From NCBI RefSeq assembly GCF_003730195.1, contig NZ_QWGG01000001.1, forward strand, positions 1 through 64,000: a DNA stretch of 64,000 nucleotides. Reading direction: 5' to 3'. Position numbers and translations under genes: made by a program. Positions 34,045-43,304 of the stretch are shown piece after piece. The notes under the pieces were generated by a model. That model had not been told where the DNA came from, ran no database searches, and saw only the letters and a program-made list of their open reading frames with translations. Source of the DNA: Halosimplex salinum (GTDB taxonomy: Archaea > Halobacteriota > Halobacteria > Halobacteriales > Haloarculaceae). Position 1 is the first letter of the stretch. Every line of letters begins with the position of its first letter.

Positions 34045-34622
34045 TCACGGATCGCGAGGTGACCGCCCTCGACGACGCCGACGGTGACGAACACTTTCAC
34101 GACGTCCGGCGGGAAGAACGGCGCCATCGCCGCGGCCGCCGCGCGGACGGAGATGCCCAGCACCTCGGCCATCCACGGAACTCCGACCGCGTAGACGACC
34201 GCGAGCCCCGCGAACAGCCCGACCAGCTGGACCGGCACGGAGATGTCGTCGAGCGACCGGGGCGCCACCTGCCGGTGCGTGATCGCGCCGGTGACGACGG
34301 CCCCGAGGAGGAAGCCGACGAGGAACCCACCGGTTCGGCCGCCGAACTGGCCGATGCCCGCCGCGCCGTTCGCGAACACCGGTGCGCCCGCCGTACCGGC
34401 GACCAGATACAGCGCCATCGCGAACCCGCCCCACACCGGCCCCAGCAGCAGTCCGGCGAAGAAGGAGCCGAACGGTTGCAGCGAGAAGGGCACGCCCACG
34501 CTCGGGATGGGGATCGACAGCTGTGCGAGCGCGGCCGTCAGCGCCGCCAGCACCGCCGCAGCGGCGAGATTCCGCACTGTGTCGTCCGCGACCAGATCCA
34601 CGGACTCGTACTCTTCGGTCAT
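34041..34622 (-). CDS. bioY: biotin transporter substrate-binding subunit BioY
   Basis: The BioY-family membrane protein has six TM helices. Visible family signatures are LAQLSIPIPSVGVPFSLQPFG (biotin-binding region) and LYLVAGTAGAPVFANGAAGI with GGRTGGFLVGF. The ATG at 34622 (MTEEYESVDL) gives 193 residues; a start nine codons earlier is possible. A TATA-like ATCTATGTC about 28 nt upstream supports 34622 as leaderless. It heads the bioYMN-sugar dehydrogenase operon and faces the divergent aldo/keto reductase gene. Confidence 0.92.
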   Translation of the reverse strand: MTEEYESVDLVADDTVRNLAAAAVLAALTAALAQLSIPIPSVGVPFSLQPFGSFFAGLLLGPVWGGFAMALYLVAGTAGAPVFANGAAGIGQFGGRTGGFLVGFLLGAVVTGAITHRQVAPRSLDDISVPVQLVGLFAGLAVVYAVGVPWMAEVLGISVRAAAAAMAPFFPPDVVKVFVTVGVVEGGHLAIRE

Positions 34623-34692
34623 GTGTACGCGTCCACCGTTAACCGACATAGATGCTCTGGTTTACGAGCCGCGCCGGACCGCCGACGCGTGG

Positions 34693-34700
34693 GTTTACGG
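34693..34700 (+). promoter_or_regulatory. TATA-like element of the aldo/keto reductase gene
   Basis: GTTTACGG is centred about 27 nt before the ATG at 34723. A second GGTTTAC lies 33 bp upstream (34659-34665). Confidence 0.4.
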
Positions 34701-34722
34701 TCCCTGCGTCCCCAGCGGCCCC

Positions 34723-35541
34723 ATGGAGTACGTCACCGTCCAGGACGCACAGGTCCCCGCCCTCGGCCTCGGGACGTGGCAACTCACCGGCGAGGAGTGC
34801 TACGAGACGGTCTCGACCGCCCTCGAACTGGGGTATCGCCATCTCGACACGGCCCAGATGTACGAGAACGAGACGGAGGTCGGCCGCGCTATCGCCGACT
34901 CCGACGTCGACCGCGACGACATCTGGCTCACGACGAAGGTCACGCCCGGCAACGCCCGCACCGACGACGTGATCGAGAGCACGCGCGAGAGCCTGGAGCG
35001 CCTCGACACCGGCTACGTCGACCTCCTCCTGCTCCACTGGCCGAACCCGCTCGTCTCCTTTCGCGACACCGCCCGCGGCATGGCCGAGTTGCGCGACGAC
35101 GGCCTGATCCGCCACGCCGGCGTCAGCAACTTCCGGCGCTGGCGTCTCCGCCGCGCACGCGAGAAGTCGCCCATCCCCCTCCTCGCCGATCAAGTCCGCC
35201 TCCACCCCTTCTACACCCACGAGGCGCTCCGGGAGTACTGCCGGTCAGTCGACGCGATGGTGACCGCCTACAGCCCGCTGGCCCACGGCGGCCTGATCGA
35301 CGACCGCGTCCTCGCCGAGATCGGGAAGCGCTACGACAAGACGCCCGTGCAGGTCGCCCTCCGCTGGGTCACCCAACTGGCCAACGTCTCGACCATCCCC
35401 AAGACCACGAGCGAAGCCCACCTGGAGCAGAACATCGACGTCTTCGACTTCGAACTCACCGACGCCGAGCGGGAGGCCATCGCTCGCCCCTCCTATGCGA
35501 AATCCGCGAAGCTGTTCCTCCGTAACGAGATGGGGATCTGA
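34723..35541 (+). CDS. aldo/keto reductase
   Basis: A 272-residue NADPH-dependent oxidoreductase of the AKR superfamily (TIM barrel). It has ALGLGTWQLTGEEC at the N-terminus. The catalytic tetrad is LDTAQMYENE (Asp-Tyr), WLTTKVTPGN (Lys) and LLLLHWPNP (His). Substrate-side motifs are GVSNFRRW and AYSPLAHGG, and the cofactor phosphate region is STIPKTTSEAHLEQNIDVFDF. It resembles 2,5-diketo-gluconate or glyoxal reductases; the substrate is not fixed. The ATG at 34723 is leaderless. It is divergent from bioY. Confidence 0.93.
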   Translation: MEYVTVQDAQVPALGLGTWQLTGEECYETVSTALELGYRHLDTAQMYENETEVGRAIADSDVDRDDIWLTTKVTPGNARTDDVIESTRESLERLDTGYVDLLLLHWPNPLVSFRDTARGMAELRDDGLIRHAGVSNFRRWRLRRAREKSPIPLLADQVRLHPFYTHEALREYCRSVDAMVTAYSPLAHGGLIDDRVLAEIGKRYDKTPVQVALRWVTQLANVSTIPKTTSEAHLEQNIDVFDFELTDAEREAIARPSYAKSAKLFLRNEMGI

Positions 35542-36079
35542 GAGAGAGGATCAACACTCTCCGGGTGCGGTGGCGCGCGCCGCCGAGCGTTTCATCGCGA
35601 GGCGCCGTCGCGCGAGGTCTTCGTGAACGGAGTGAACGAAGGCTTGTCAGAGCTTGCTCTGACAGTGGACGAGTGAGGGAACGGAGTGACCGAACGAGTC
35701 GGCTGGGGAGGTGTGAGGCCGTCTGCGGTGCTGTGCTGAGGTCCTGGTGGACTGAAAGGGCGATACGCGCTCGCGTTCAGTTCAGTCGTCTGAGCGACCC
35801 CTACCTGAGCGACCGCAGGGAGCGAGGGTATGTCGCTCAGCGACCGCGAGAGGGAGACGCGACCGCAGGGAGCGTCTCGACACGCGAACGGGGAGCGAAG
35901 CGACCCGTGAGCGAGCGGGTCGAGGGCTTTCGTCGCTCGCCGTCGCTCGCCGTCGTCGGTCGTCTCGGGAACTCACAGTGAGTGGGGCGCAAGGCTCCAA
36001 ACCGCCACCGAAACCGACTGCGATACCAGCCACTACGCGACGAGTGACGAAAACGGAGAGTAGAGTCGTCAGAACGAGA
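35542..36079. other. 538-bp palindrome-rich intergenic region
   Basis: No gene is supported. The region is packed with haloarchaeal spacer motifs: TGTCAGAGC-TT-GCTCTGACA (35645-35664), CTGAGCGAC at 35805-35813 with GTCGCTCAG at 35832-35840, two CGACCGCAGGGAGCG copies, and many GAGCGA/TCGCTC words. It separates the convergent aldo/keto reductase and rpsG genes, so the hairpins could end both transcripts. Confidence 0.6.
35645..35664. terminator. perfect 9-bp hairpin
   Basis: TGTCAGAGC (35645-35653) and GCTCTGACA (35656-35664) are separated by TT only. It is one of several hairpins in the convergent gap between the aldo/keto reductase and rpsG; a terminator role is inferred from position. Confidence 0.4.
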
Positions 36080-36697
36080 TTACCTGGCGGCGGCGGCGAC
36101 GCGCTCGTTCTCCTCTTTCTGGTTGACGGAGTAGGTCGAGACGTCGTTGCTGGCGGCGCCGATGAGCTGGTTAGCCAGCGCGTCCTCGGCGTCGGTCGGC
36201 GTCTTGAACGACGCGCTGTAGACGCCGTCGGCGATGAACTTCAGGGCCTGGTCGACGCGGCGCTGGGGCGCGACGTCGACGGCCTTCGGGACGGAGATGC
36301 CACCGTACTTCAGGCGAACGGTCTCCTCGCGCGGGGCGGAGTTCTCGACGGCGCTGACGAGGACCTGGATGGGGTTCTCCTCCGTGCGCTCGTGGACGAT
36401 GTCGAAGGCGTCCTGCGTGATGCGCATGACCTTCTGCTTGTCGCCGGTGTTCTCCTCGGTCTGCATGAGGCGGTTGATCAGGCGCTCGACGACGCTGATC
36501 TCCGACTTCTGGAACTGCTTGCCGGCGTGGCGACCCATCGTGTGGGCGATGGGCGTGACGGTGATGTAGCGCTCGGTGGAGGGGTCGGAGTACTCGATGT
36601 CGGTGACCTCCCACTCGCCGAACAGCTTGGCGGGCGCGCTCTCTTCCTCTGTCTCGGCCGGTTCCTCCTCGGCCTCGGATGTGTCTTCTGCACTCAT
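36080..36697 (-). CDS. rpsG: 30S ribosomal protein S7 (uS7)
   Basis: The 205-residue archaeal S7 has the acidic Glu-rich N-terminal extension (EDTSEAEEEPAETEEESAP) common in halophiles. The conserved core follows: AHTMGRHAGKQFQKSEISVV, ERLINRLMQTEENTGDKQ, ENPIQVLVSAVENSAPREE and VDVAPQRRVDQALKFIADG. It nucleates assembly of the 30S head. The gene lies 2 bp after rpsL. fusA, which usually follows, is displaced by 6 kb. Confidence 0.98.
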   Translation of the reverse strand: MSAEDTSEAEEEPAETEEESAPAKLFGEWEVTDIEYSDPSTERYITVTPIAHTMGRHAGKQFQKSEISVVERLINRLMQTEENTGDKQKVMRITQDAFDIVHERTEENPIQVLVSAVENSAPREETVRLKYGGISVPKAVDVAPQRRVDQALKFIADGVYSASFKTPTDAEDALANQLIGAASNDVSTYSVNQKEENERVAAAAR

Positions 36698-36699
36698 GG

Positions 36700-37128
36700 T
36701 TATCGGACCGGCTTCTCCGCGTTCCCGCGGACGAGCTCGATCATGGAGACGCCGTTGACCTTCTCGACCTTGTAGTTCACGCCCGAGAGGTCGCCCATCG
36801 CGCGACCCTTCGCGCCGCCGATGCCGGCGATGGTGACCTCGTCGTGCTCGTCGATGAACGAGATAGCGCCGTCACCGGGACAGAACGCGGTGACCTGCTT
36901 CCCGTTCTTGATGAGCTGGACCCGGACGCACTTCCGGATCGCGGAGTTGGGCTGTTTCGCTTCGATACCGACCTTCTCCAGGACGATGCCTCGCCCCTGG
37001 GGCGCGCCCTCGAGCGGGTCGGACTTCTGACCGAGTCCGCGCTCGCGGCGTGCGTAGTCGGAGTCGGACCACCGATGCTGCTGGCGGTCCTTCTTCAGTT
37101 TGCGTGCGGCGTATTTGCCGTTCGCCAT
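36700..37128 (-). CDS. rpsL: 30S ribosomal protein S12 (uS12)
   Basis: The 142-residue archaeal S12 has [40 protein letters not shown], the [15 protein letters not shown] loop near the decoding site and KAEKPVR-like basic end (GNAEKPVR). The PNSAIRKC segment is the streptomycin-region loop. The ATG at 37128 ([14 protein letters not shown]) is chosen; longer reading upstream is not conserved. The usual nusA-rpsL proximity is interrupted by a 1.5-kb insertion on the opposite strand. Confidence 0.98.
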   Translation of the reverse strand: MANGKYAARKLKKDRQQHRWSDSDYARRERGLGQKSDPLEGAPQGRGIVLEKVGIEAKQPNSAIRKCVRVQLIKNGKQVTAFCPGDGAISFIDEHDEVTIAGIGGAKGRAMGDLSGVNYKVEKVNGVSMIELVRGNAEKPVR

Positions 37129-37240
37129 AGTAGCGGTGAGTACCCGACGGAGGTACTTAAGCGTCCTCTTTCGGGTCGTCGCCTGTGACGTTCCCACGTG
37201 CCTCCCCTGCAGTGATCTCGGGCACCGTAGCGACACCAGT

Positions 37241-37249
37241 GCTTATGCG
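37241..37249 (+). promoter_or_regulatory. TATA element of the DICT-domain gene
   Basis: GCTTATGCG is centred 27 nt before the ATG at 37272, so the transcript is predicted to be leaderless. Confidence 0.45.
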
Positions 37250-37271
37250 GCATCACGCCCACAACAGTCCC

Positions 37272-38174
37272 ATGGCCGGCTCTCTCGGTGCAGTTATCGA
37301 CGACCTCGCGAGCGAACGACGCGAACTCGTCGCGGTCAATCCACCCGACGACGACGAACCGCTAGACGAGGTGCTCGACTACTTCGAGCGGTTCGACGTC
37401 TCCGGCATGACCCGCATCTCCGACTCGGCGCTCCCCGACGGCACCCTCCTGGTGACGGACGGCGACCGCTGTCTGGGCGCCGCGGACCTCTCCGACCTCC
37501 ACGCCTACCTCTTCGACCCGGGCGTCTCGCCCGGCGGAACGCCCGAAGCGCCCGCCGACTGGCCGGCGACCGAGACGGACGCCGGAGAGACGGGTGCCGA
37601 CGAGGCGGGTGCCAACGGGACGGGCGGCGGCTGGTCGGCGGACGAACCGGCCGCGAACGCCGACGACCCGAGGCGACTGACCGACGCGACGCTGACGGGC
37701 GTCCAGCAGTTCCTCGCCCGACTGGACAACAGGGTGTACACCGTCTCCGGGGAGCCCGCGACACCGATGGTCGGCGTCTCCCGACACATCGAACAGCGGG
37801 CGCTCGCGGCCAGAGGCGCAACCGTCCACGCGGGCTTCCAGTCTCTCTCCCGACTGCGCGACCAGCGACAGACGCTCGACACCTACCGGACGCTCGCCGA
37901 ACGCGGAACGGAAGTGAACCTCTACGGCGTCCACGACTGGGACCCGCCCCGCATCGACGGCGTCTCCGTCTACGCCGACGAGGAGGGCGCCGTCAGTGAC
38001 TACTGGTTCGTCGTCGTCGACAGCGACGAGTACGGCGGCGGCGCGCTCGTCGCCCGAGAGGACGAACCGGACGTGTACACCGGCTTCTGGACGTTCCGTC
38101 CGTCGCTGGTCGCCGACGTGGTCGACGTCGTCGAGGGAGCCGTCCAGCCGGAGCTGACCCGTGTAGACGGCTGA
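37272..38174 (+). CDS. DICT sensory domain protein
   Basis: A 300-residue cytoplasmic protein. The N-terminal part (SLGAVIDDLASERRELVAVNPPDDDE) and a C-terminal DICT domain (MVGVSRHIEQRALAARGATVHAGFQSLSRL, YRTLAERGTEVNLYGVHDWDPP, DYWFVVVDSDEYGGGALVA) are separated by an Ala/Asp/Gly-rich linker (about 85-130). DICT domains occur next to diguanylate cyclase and two-component modules and may sense light or redox signals; here there is no output domain. It sits between nusA and rpsL on the opposite strand, so it is an insertion into the ribosomal/RNAP cluster. Confidence 0.85.
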   Translation: MAGSLGAVIDDLASERRELVAVNPPDDDEPLDEVLDYFERFDVSGMTRISDSALPDGTLLVTDGDRCLGAADLSDLHAYLFDPGVSPGGTPEAPADWPATETDAGETGADEAGANGTGGGWSADEPAANADDPRRLTDATLTGVQQFLARLDNRVYTVSGEPATPMVGVSRHIEQRALAARGATVHAGFQSLSRLRDQRQTLDTYRTLAERGTEVNLYGVHDWDPPRIDGVSVYADEEGAVSDYWFVVVDSDEYGGGALVAREDEPDVYTGFWTFRPSLVADVVDVVEGAVQPELTRVDG

Positions 38175-38282
38175 GCGGTCACCGGGAGCCACTACACCCG
38201 CTCGGTCCGGGGCTACTCCCGGGCAGTCTCCGTCACGTCCTCTCGGCTCGTCCCCTCGGCCCGAATAGTCTTCCAAACAGAA

Positions 38283-38289
38283 TTTATTA
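38283..38289 (+). promoter_or_regulatory. TATA element of the frameshifted 38314 gene
   Basis: TTTATTA is centred 28 nt before the ATG at 38314, so the promoter survives although the gene is frameshifted. Confidence 0.45.
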
Positions 38290-38313
38290 CAGGCAGACAC
38301 CAATGCACTGACC

Positions 38314-38627
38314 ATGGGTGTGACGGATGCAGTGAGAGGCGTACTGCCGACGGGTGCTAGCGAGTGGGAGTGGGACGCGACGACGGCGGCCGCCCTGGTG
38401 CTCTCGTTCGGTGCTCGGCTGTACGACTGCGGGACCACACTCCTCGGAACCGCGAACTCGTCGCGGCGACGGGGGACAGGGACGCCCTCTGGCTGGTCGT
38501 TTCGGGCTGGCGGGCTGATGGGGACCAGTACCAGCGGGCCCTCACCGACCTCCGTGCAGACGGCTACCGGCCGACCGAGCGGTACGACGAACACTGCGCA
38601 GTGAGTCTCTACGGATTCGAGCGCTGA
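38314..38627 (+). pseudogene. frameshifted small haloarchaeal protein
   Basis: The first frame encodes MGVTDAVRGVLPTGASEWEW, ATTAAALVLSFGARLYDCG and then degenerates to Arg/Thr/Gly-rich nonsense. The +2 frame carries a coherent C-terminus (RELVAATGDRDALWLVVSGW, RALTDLRADGYRPTERYDEH, CAVSLYGFER) ending at the TGA at 38625-38627. The switch falls near 38435-38450. Together they give about 103 residues, the size of a known small haloarchaeal family of unknown function. One indel explains it, either a real mutation or a sequence error; the good TATA element suggests the gene was recently functional. Confidence 0.65.
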
Positions 38628-38657
38628 GAGAAGGGAGCGGCCGCCGATGCGGCCTCG

Positions 38658-39083
38658 CTACGTCAACTCGATCTCGTCGACGTCGTAGTGACGGGCGGCG
38701 AGTCGGCGCGCGGCGTCGATGTTCCGGCCGTCCGCCCCGATGGCGGCGCCGCGGTCCTCGTCGGCCACCTCCGCGTAGGCGACGCGGTCGTCGTTCTCGC
38801 TGATGGTGACGTTGTACACCGCGGCGGGCGCGAGCGCGCTGGCGACGAAGTCCGCGGCGGTCGGCGCGTCCTCGACGAGTTTGATCTCGCGGTCGAGTTG
38901 CTCCTCGACGCGCTGGACGTGCTGGCCGCCCGGCCCGATCGCTTCGCCCATCTCGCCGGCCGAGACGAGGAAGATCAGCCGGTCGTACTCCTCGTCGACG
39001 ACGCAGTCCCGGGCCGTCGCGCCGGTCTCGTCCTCGAACAGCGCGATGAACGCCATCGCCTCGTCCGAGAGCGTGACCGTCAT
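38658..39083 (-). CDS. nusA: NusA-like KH-domain transcription factor
   Basis: The 141-residue archaeal NusA consists of two KH domains only: ARDCVVDEEYDRLIFLVSAG with GEAIGPGGQHVQRVEEQLDR, then ASALAPAAVYNVTISEND with GAAIGADGRNIDAARRLAAR. Each has the GxxG nucleic-acid-binding loop (GPGG, GADG). It lacks the bacterial N-terminal RNAP-binding and S1 domains. Its start abuts the rpoA2 stop (39084), so it is the sixth gene of the RNAP operon. Confidence 0.95.
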   Translation of the reverse strand: MTVTLSDEAMAFIALFEDETGATARDCVVDEEYDRLIFLVSAGEMGEAIGPGGQHVQRVEEQLDREIKLVEDAPTAADFVASALAPAAVYNVTISENDDRVAYAEVADEDRGAAIGADGRNIDAARRLAARHYDVDEIELT

Positions 39084-40286
39084 CTAGTCGGCCTCTTCCG
39101 CGCCGTCGCGGGCCGTCATCCGCAAGTCAACGTCGCCGGTGCCGAGCTTGATCGGCTTGCCGACGATGACGTTCTCCGTCACGCCGTTGAGGTCGTCGAC
39201 CTCGCCGTGGATGGCGGCGTCGAGCAGGTGGTTGACCGTCACCTCGAAGGCCGCCCGCGCGAGCACGGACTCCTTGTTGCCGGAGATGCCGTGGCGACCG
39301 ATGGACTCGATGGTGCCGCGGTTGGTCATGATGTCTCCGACGAGCATCAGGTGGCGGATGTTCACGTCGTCGAGCCCCTGGTCGGCGAGCGTGTCCATCG
39401 TCTCGTTGATGAACGACTCGCGGGCCGCCTCGACGCCGAGCTGGCGGTACACCTCGTGGATGTTGTTACAGCTCGTCCGCGAGGCGTCGACGCCCTCGAG
39501 GTCGAGCACGTCGCCCAGCGCCGACCCCTCGGTGTAGAGGACGAACTCCTCGCCGTTCTCCGTCTCCTCCTTCCGAATGACGACGCGAGTGACCTCCTCG
39601 ATGCCCTTGAAGACGATGTCGCGCAGTTCCTCGACCAGCTGGAGCAGGTCGCGGTAACTCGGCTCCTCCGGGCCGAACTCGACGACCGTCGGCGCCGGCG
39701 TGCGAACCTCGACGCCGAGGCTCGAACTGATGCTCTCGGAGATGTCGGCGACGACCGACTCCAGACTGTCGGCGGTCGGCCACCGCTCCTCGAGCGTGTC
39801 CTCGTTGAGGTCGATCTGGACGAGCATGTCGGCGACGTTCGTCGACACGTCGCCCAGCTGGAGGATCTTCGTCGACTCGATGTTCCAGACGACTTCGTGG
39901 GCTCGCTCGCGGTCGGTCGCGTACTCCTCCTCGAGGTGGACCTCCATCGTCGGCGTGTCCGGCTCCTTCCGCGCGTCCACGAGCTCGATGAGTCGCGGCA
40001 GCCCCTGTGTCACGTCCAGGTCCGCGACGCCCGCGTAGTGGAACGTGTTCATCGTCATCTGCGTCCCCGGCTCACCGATGGACTGGGCGCTGACCGTCCC
40101 GACGGGGTCGAGCGGGTCGACGCGGGTGTCGAGATACTGGCTCTCGACCGCCCGCACGATGTCGTCGACCTGCTCGATGGTGAGATCGCCCTTGTCCTCG
40201 AGCGTGTCGTACACTTCCTCTTTCAGTCGGTTGGGGAGTTCGGTGTCCTCGACGATGGCCTCGACGTCCTCGGTGATCGCGGCCAT
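39084..40286 (-). CDS. rpoA2: DNA-directed RNA polymerase subunit A''
   Basis: The 400-residue C-terminal fragment of the largest subunit (Rpo1C) contains the trigger-loop/jaw region: [20 protein letters not shown] and [21 protein letters not shown]-terminal cleft residues include [20 protein letters not shown] and [20 protein letters not shown]. The split between A' and A'' is normal in archaea. No intein is present although the [13 protein letters not shown] site is a known insertion hot spot. It starts 2 bp after the rpoA1 stop. Confidence 0.97.
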   Translation of the reverse strand: MAAITEDVEAIVEDTELPNRLKEEVYDTLEDKGDLTIEQVDDIVRAVESQYLDTRVDPLDPVGTVSAQSIGEPGTQMTMNTFHYAGVADLDVTQGLPRLIELVDARKEPDTPTMEVHLEEEYATDRERAHEVVWNIESTKILQLGDVSTNVADMLVQIDLNEDTLEERWPTADSLESVVADISESISSSLGVEVRTPAPTVVEFGPEEPSYRDLLQLVEELRDIVFKGIEEVTRVVIRKEETENGEEFVLYTEGSALGDVLDLEGVDASRTSCNNIHEVYRQLGVEAARESFINETMDTLADQGLDDVNIRHLMLVGDIMTNRGTIESIGRHGISGNKESVLARAAFEVTVNHLLDAAIHGEVDDLNGVTENVIVGKPIKLGTGDVDLRMTARDGAEEAD

Positions 40287-40288
40287 GG

Positions 40289-43200
40289 TCAGTCACCCCC
40301 CGCCGCTTCCATCCACCAGTCGTCTGCGTGCTCGGAGATGTTGGTCGGGCCCTCCTCGCGAGCGAGGAAGTCCTCGCGCTCGGCGGCGTCCTCGAACTCC
40401 TCGTCGACGACGCGGTTGGCGATCTCCTCGACGTCCACGGTCGGCCCCTCCAGACTGGAGGAGTTGTGGACCGGCGAGGTGCCGTCCTCGCCGAACTCGA
40501 ACTGGACGATGGTGTCCGAGGTGTCCCGGACGGTGCCGTCGTACTGCGTCTCCAGTTCGGAGAGGGCGTTGATGAGACGACGCTGGAGGTAGCCGGACTT
40601 GGACGTACGGACTGCCGTGTCGACCAGGCCCTCGCGGCCACCCATCGCGTGGAAGAAGAACTCCTTGGGGCCCAGCCCCGTCCGGTAGGACGCCTCGACG
40701 AACCCGTGGGCGTCCGCGGAGAGGTCGTTCGGCTTGAAGTGGCTGAGGGTGCGGTCCTCGTACCCGCGGTTGATCCGCTCGCCGCGGACTGCCTGCTGGC
40801 CGACACAGCCGGCCATCTGGGTGAGGTTCAGCATCGACCCACGCGCCCCGGAGTCGGCCATGATGACCGCCGGGTTGGCGTCGCCGAAGTGGTCCTCCGC
40901 GATGTCACCGGCGGTGTCACGGGCCTTCGAGAGCGTCGACATGATCTTCATCTCGAGGGTCTCGTCGAGCGGACGGCCCGGCAGCGGCTCCATCTCGCCG
41001 CGCTCGTACACGTCGATGAGTTCCTGGACCCGTTCGTAGGCGTTGTCGATCGCCTCGTCGATCTGGTTCTCGGCCTCCGGCGGCACCGACTCGTCGTCGA
41101 TACTGATCGAGAACCCGAAGTGCATCATCGTCCGCATCGACAGCGCGGCGATCTCGTTCACGAAGATACGCCCGCGCGTCTTCGAGTACTCCTTGGCGAG
41201 CGTGTCGACGACCTCGCCGCCGAACGCACCGACGGCGTCCTCGTCGATCGTCCCCTCGAGCATCTGGCCGTCCTCGATGACGACCGTGTCGCCGGCCGAG
41301 GAGACGAACTCGAGGTTCAGGTCGTCGGGCAGCAGCTCCGAGAACAGCGTCCGACCCGTCCAGTAGGCCTCGCCCTCGTCCTCGCCGTCGGGGGCGGGCA
41401 GTTCGTCGATACGCGTCGCGCGCAGCAGGTCGAGCGCCTGCGTCTCGTTGAACTGCGGGTTCGTGTGCGTCAGCAGGTACGTGCCCGTGATGTGGTCCTG
41501 GATGGCGCCGATGATGTTCTCGCCGAAGCGCGGCGAGAGCATCTGTTCCTGCACGCGCATCAGGACGCGCGCCTCCGCGCGCGCCTCCTCGTTCTGGAGG
41601 GCGTGCATGTTCATCTCGTCGCCGTCGAAGTCGGCGTTGTACGGCGGGCAGACCGTCGTGTTCAGGCGGAACGTCTTGTACGGCATCACGACGACCTCGT
41701 GGGCCATGATCGACATCCGGTGGAGCGACGGCTGCCGGTTGAAGATCACGATGTCGCCGTCGATGAGGTGCCGGGAGACCTCCCAGCCCGGTTCGACCTT
41801 CTCGGCGAGTTCCTCGCAGTTCTTCTCGGTCACCTTGAGGCGACGGCCGTCGTGGCGGCGGACGTAGTTGGCGCCCGGGTGCGTCTCGGGCCCGTTCGCC
41901 ACGTAGCGCTGGGCCTCGTCGAGGTTCCGCTCGTTGACGTTCATCGTCTGGGTCATCTCCGTCGCCACGCGGTCGGGGACGCCGACCTCGTTGAGCGACA
42001 GCGTCGGGTCCGGGGAGATGACGGTTCGAGCCGAGAAGTTGACGCGCTTCCCGGACAGCGAGCCACGGAAGCGCCCTTCCTTGCCCTTGAGGCGCTGGGA
42101 GAGGGTCTTCAGCGGGCGACCGGAGCGGTGTCGCGCCGGCGGCGTGCCCGAGATCTCGTTGTCCATGAAGGTGGTGACGTGGTACTGCAGCAGTTCCCAG
42201 AGGTCCTCGATGATCAGCTGGGGCGCACCGGCCTCGCGGTTCTCCATGAACCGCTGGTTGATGCGGATGATGTCGACCAGCTTGTGAGTCAGGTCGTCCT
42301 CGGAACGCTGGCCGTTGTCCAGCGTGATGGAGGGACGAGCGGTGACCGGCGGAACCGGGAGCACCGTCAGGATCATCCACTCCGGCCGGGAGCGCTCGGG
42401 GTTGATCCCCAGCGCGTCGATGTCCTGGTCCGGGATCTCCTCGAACCAGTCGCGGATGTCCGAGGGCATCAGCTTGTCCATGTCCTCCTCGACGAGGTAC
42501 TCGGCCGACGAACTCACGTCCACGTCGAGTTCGTCGAGGTCGTTCAGGCGCCCGAGCGCCCGACCGAGGTTCTTGAGCTTCTCGATGTCGTTGCGGTCGG
42601 GTCGGTAACTCCCCGAGAGGAGTTCCCGTATCCGGTCCGCGCCGAAGTCATTGTCGTCGAGTTCCTCGGCGATGTCCGTGGGGCGAACCGCCTCGCCCTC
42701 CGGCGGGTCCATCGCGCGTTCGAGGCGCTTGGAGAGCTCGCCGTGGGGGACCTCGATGATCTCGTAGTAGGTGGTCGGCTTCTCGTGTTTGATGTCGAAC
42801 TGCTTGGCGCCGCAGTACGGACAGTAGTCGACCTTGCGGCACTCGCGGATGGCCGACTTGAGCACGTCGCTCGGGTCCTTGTTGAGCTCCTTCGCGCGGC
42901 GGAGCTGTTCGCGGTAGTGGTCTTTGCGCTGTTCGGCCTTGTCCTCGGCGTCGGCCTCGCGGCGGCCGTCGACGGGAGTCAGGCGCGAACACTCGCGGCA
43001 GGTGCCGCGAAGGAGGCGACGGATGAGCTTCGCGAAGCCCACGTGGATGACCGGCGCGGCCAGTTCGATGTGGCCGAAGTGGCCGTTACACGACCCGCTG
43101 TGCTTGCCGCAGGTCTTGCACTCCAGCCCGGGGTCGATGACGCCCAGGCGCGGGTCCATCAGGCCCATGTCGATGGGGAAGCCGTCGTCGTCGTACGTGT

Positions 43201-43303
43201 CGGCCGTGATCACTTTCGTGGCCGACATCTCGCGGTACTCCTCTGGGTCCATCAGCCCGAAGCTGATCTGACCGATCTCCTGGGGTGTTCCTTGTGCGCT
43301 CAT
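40289..43303 (-). CDS. rpoA1: DNA-directed RNA polymerase subunit A'
   Basis: A 1004-residue Rpo1N. Zinc sites are [20 protein letters not shown] and CRECSRL with CPYCGAKQF. The catalytic Mg motif is intact: [13 protein letters not shown]. The bridge-helix region includes [23 protein letters not shown] in adjacent parts and [20 protein letters not shown]. It is about 30-40 residues longer than some archaeal homologues because of acidic loops. No intein is seen at DFDGDEMN. It lies between rpoB1 and rpoA2 with 1-2 bp spacers. Confidence 0.98.
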   Translation of the reverse strand: MSAQGTPQEIGQISFGLMDPEEYREMSATKVITADTYDDDGFPIDMGLMDPRLGVIDPGLECKTCGKHSGSCNGHFGHIELAAPVIHVGFAKLIRRLLRGTCRECSRLTPVDGRREADAEDKAEQRKDHYREQLRRAKELNKDPSDVLKSAIRECRKVDYCPYCGAKQFDIKHEKPTTYYEIIEVPHGELSKRLERAMDPPEGEAVRPTDIAEELDDNDFGADRIRELLSGSYRPDRNDIEKLKNLGRALGRLNDLDELDVDVSSSAEYLVEEDMDKLMPSDIRDWFEEIPDQDIDALGINPERSRPEWMILTVLPVPPVTARPSITLDNGQRSEDDLTHKLVDIIRINQRFMENREAGAPQLIIEDLWELLQYHVTTFMDNEISGTPPARHRSGRPLKTLSQRLKGKEGRFRGSLSGKRVNFSARTVISPDPTLSLNEVGVPDRVATEMTQTMNVNERNLDEAQRYVANGPETHPGANYVRRHDGRRLKVTEKNCEELAEKVEPGWEVSRHLIDGDIVIFNRQPSLHRMSIMAHEVVVMPYKTFRLNTTVCPPYNADFDGDEMNMHALQNEEARAEARVLMRVQEQMLSPRFGENIIGAIQDHITGTYLLTHTNPQFNETQALDLLRATRIDELPAPDGEDEGEAYWTGRTLFSELLPDDLNLEFVSSAGDTVVIEDGQMLEGTIDEDAVGAFGGEVVDTLAKEYSKTRGRIFVNEIAALSMRTMMHFGFSISIDDESVPPEAENQIDEAIDNAYERVQELIDVYERGEMEPLPGRPLDETLEMKIMSTLSKARDTAGDIAEDHFGDANPAVIMADSGARGSMLNLTQMAGCVGQQAVRGERINRGYEDRTLSHFKPNDLSADAHGFVEASYRTGLGPKEFFFHAMGGREGLVDTAVRTSKSGYLQRRLINALSELETQYDGTVRDTSDTIVQFEFGEDGTSPVHNSSSLEGPTVDVEEIANRVVDEEFEDAAEREDFLAREEGPTNISEHADDWWMEAAGGD

Positions 43304-43304
43304 G

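Noticed and set aside
34638-34643. GTTAAC near bioY as a BirA-type operator
   Set aside because: It is a single 6-bp site close to the start codon and without a paired half-site; the nearby GGTTTAC words are at TATA positions and explain themselves.
39084-43303. Inteins in rpoA1/rpoA2 and nrdJ
   Set aside because: The usual insertion motifs ([44 protein letters not shown]) are uninterrupted and protein lengths are normal.
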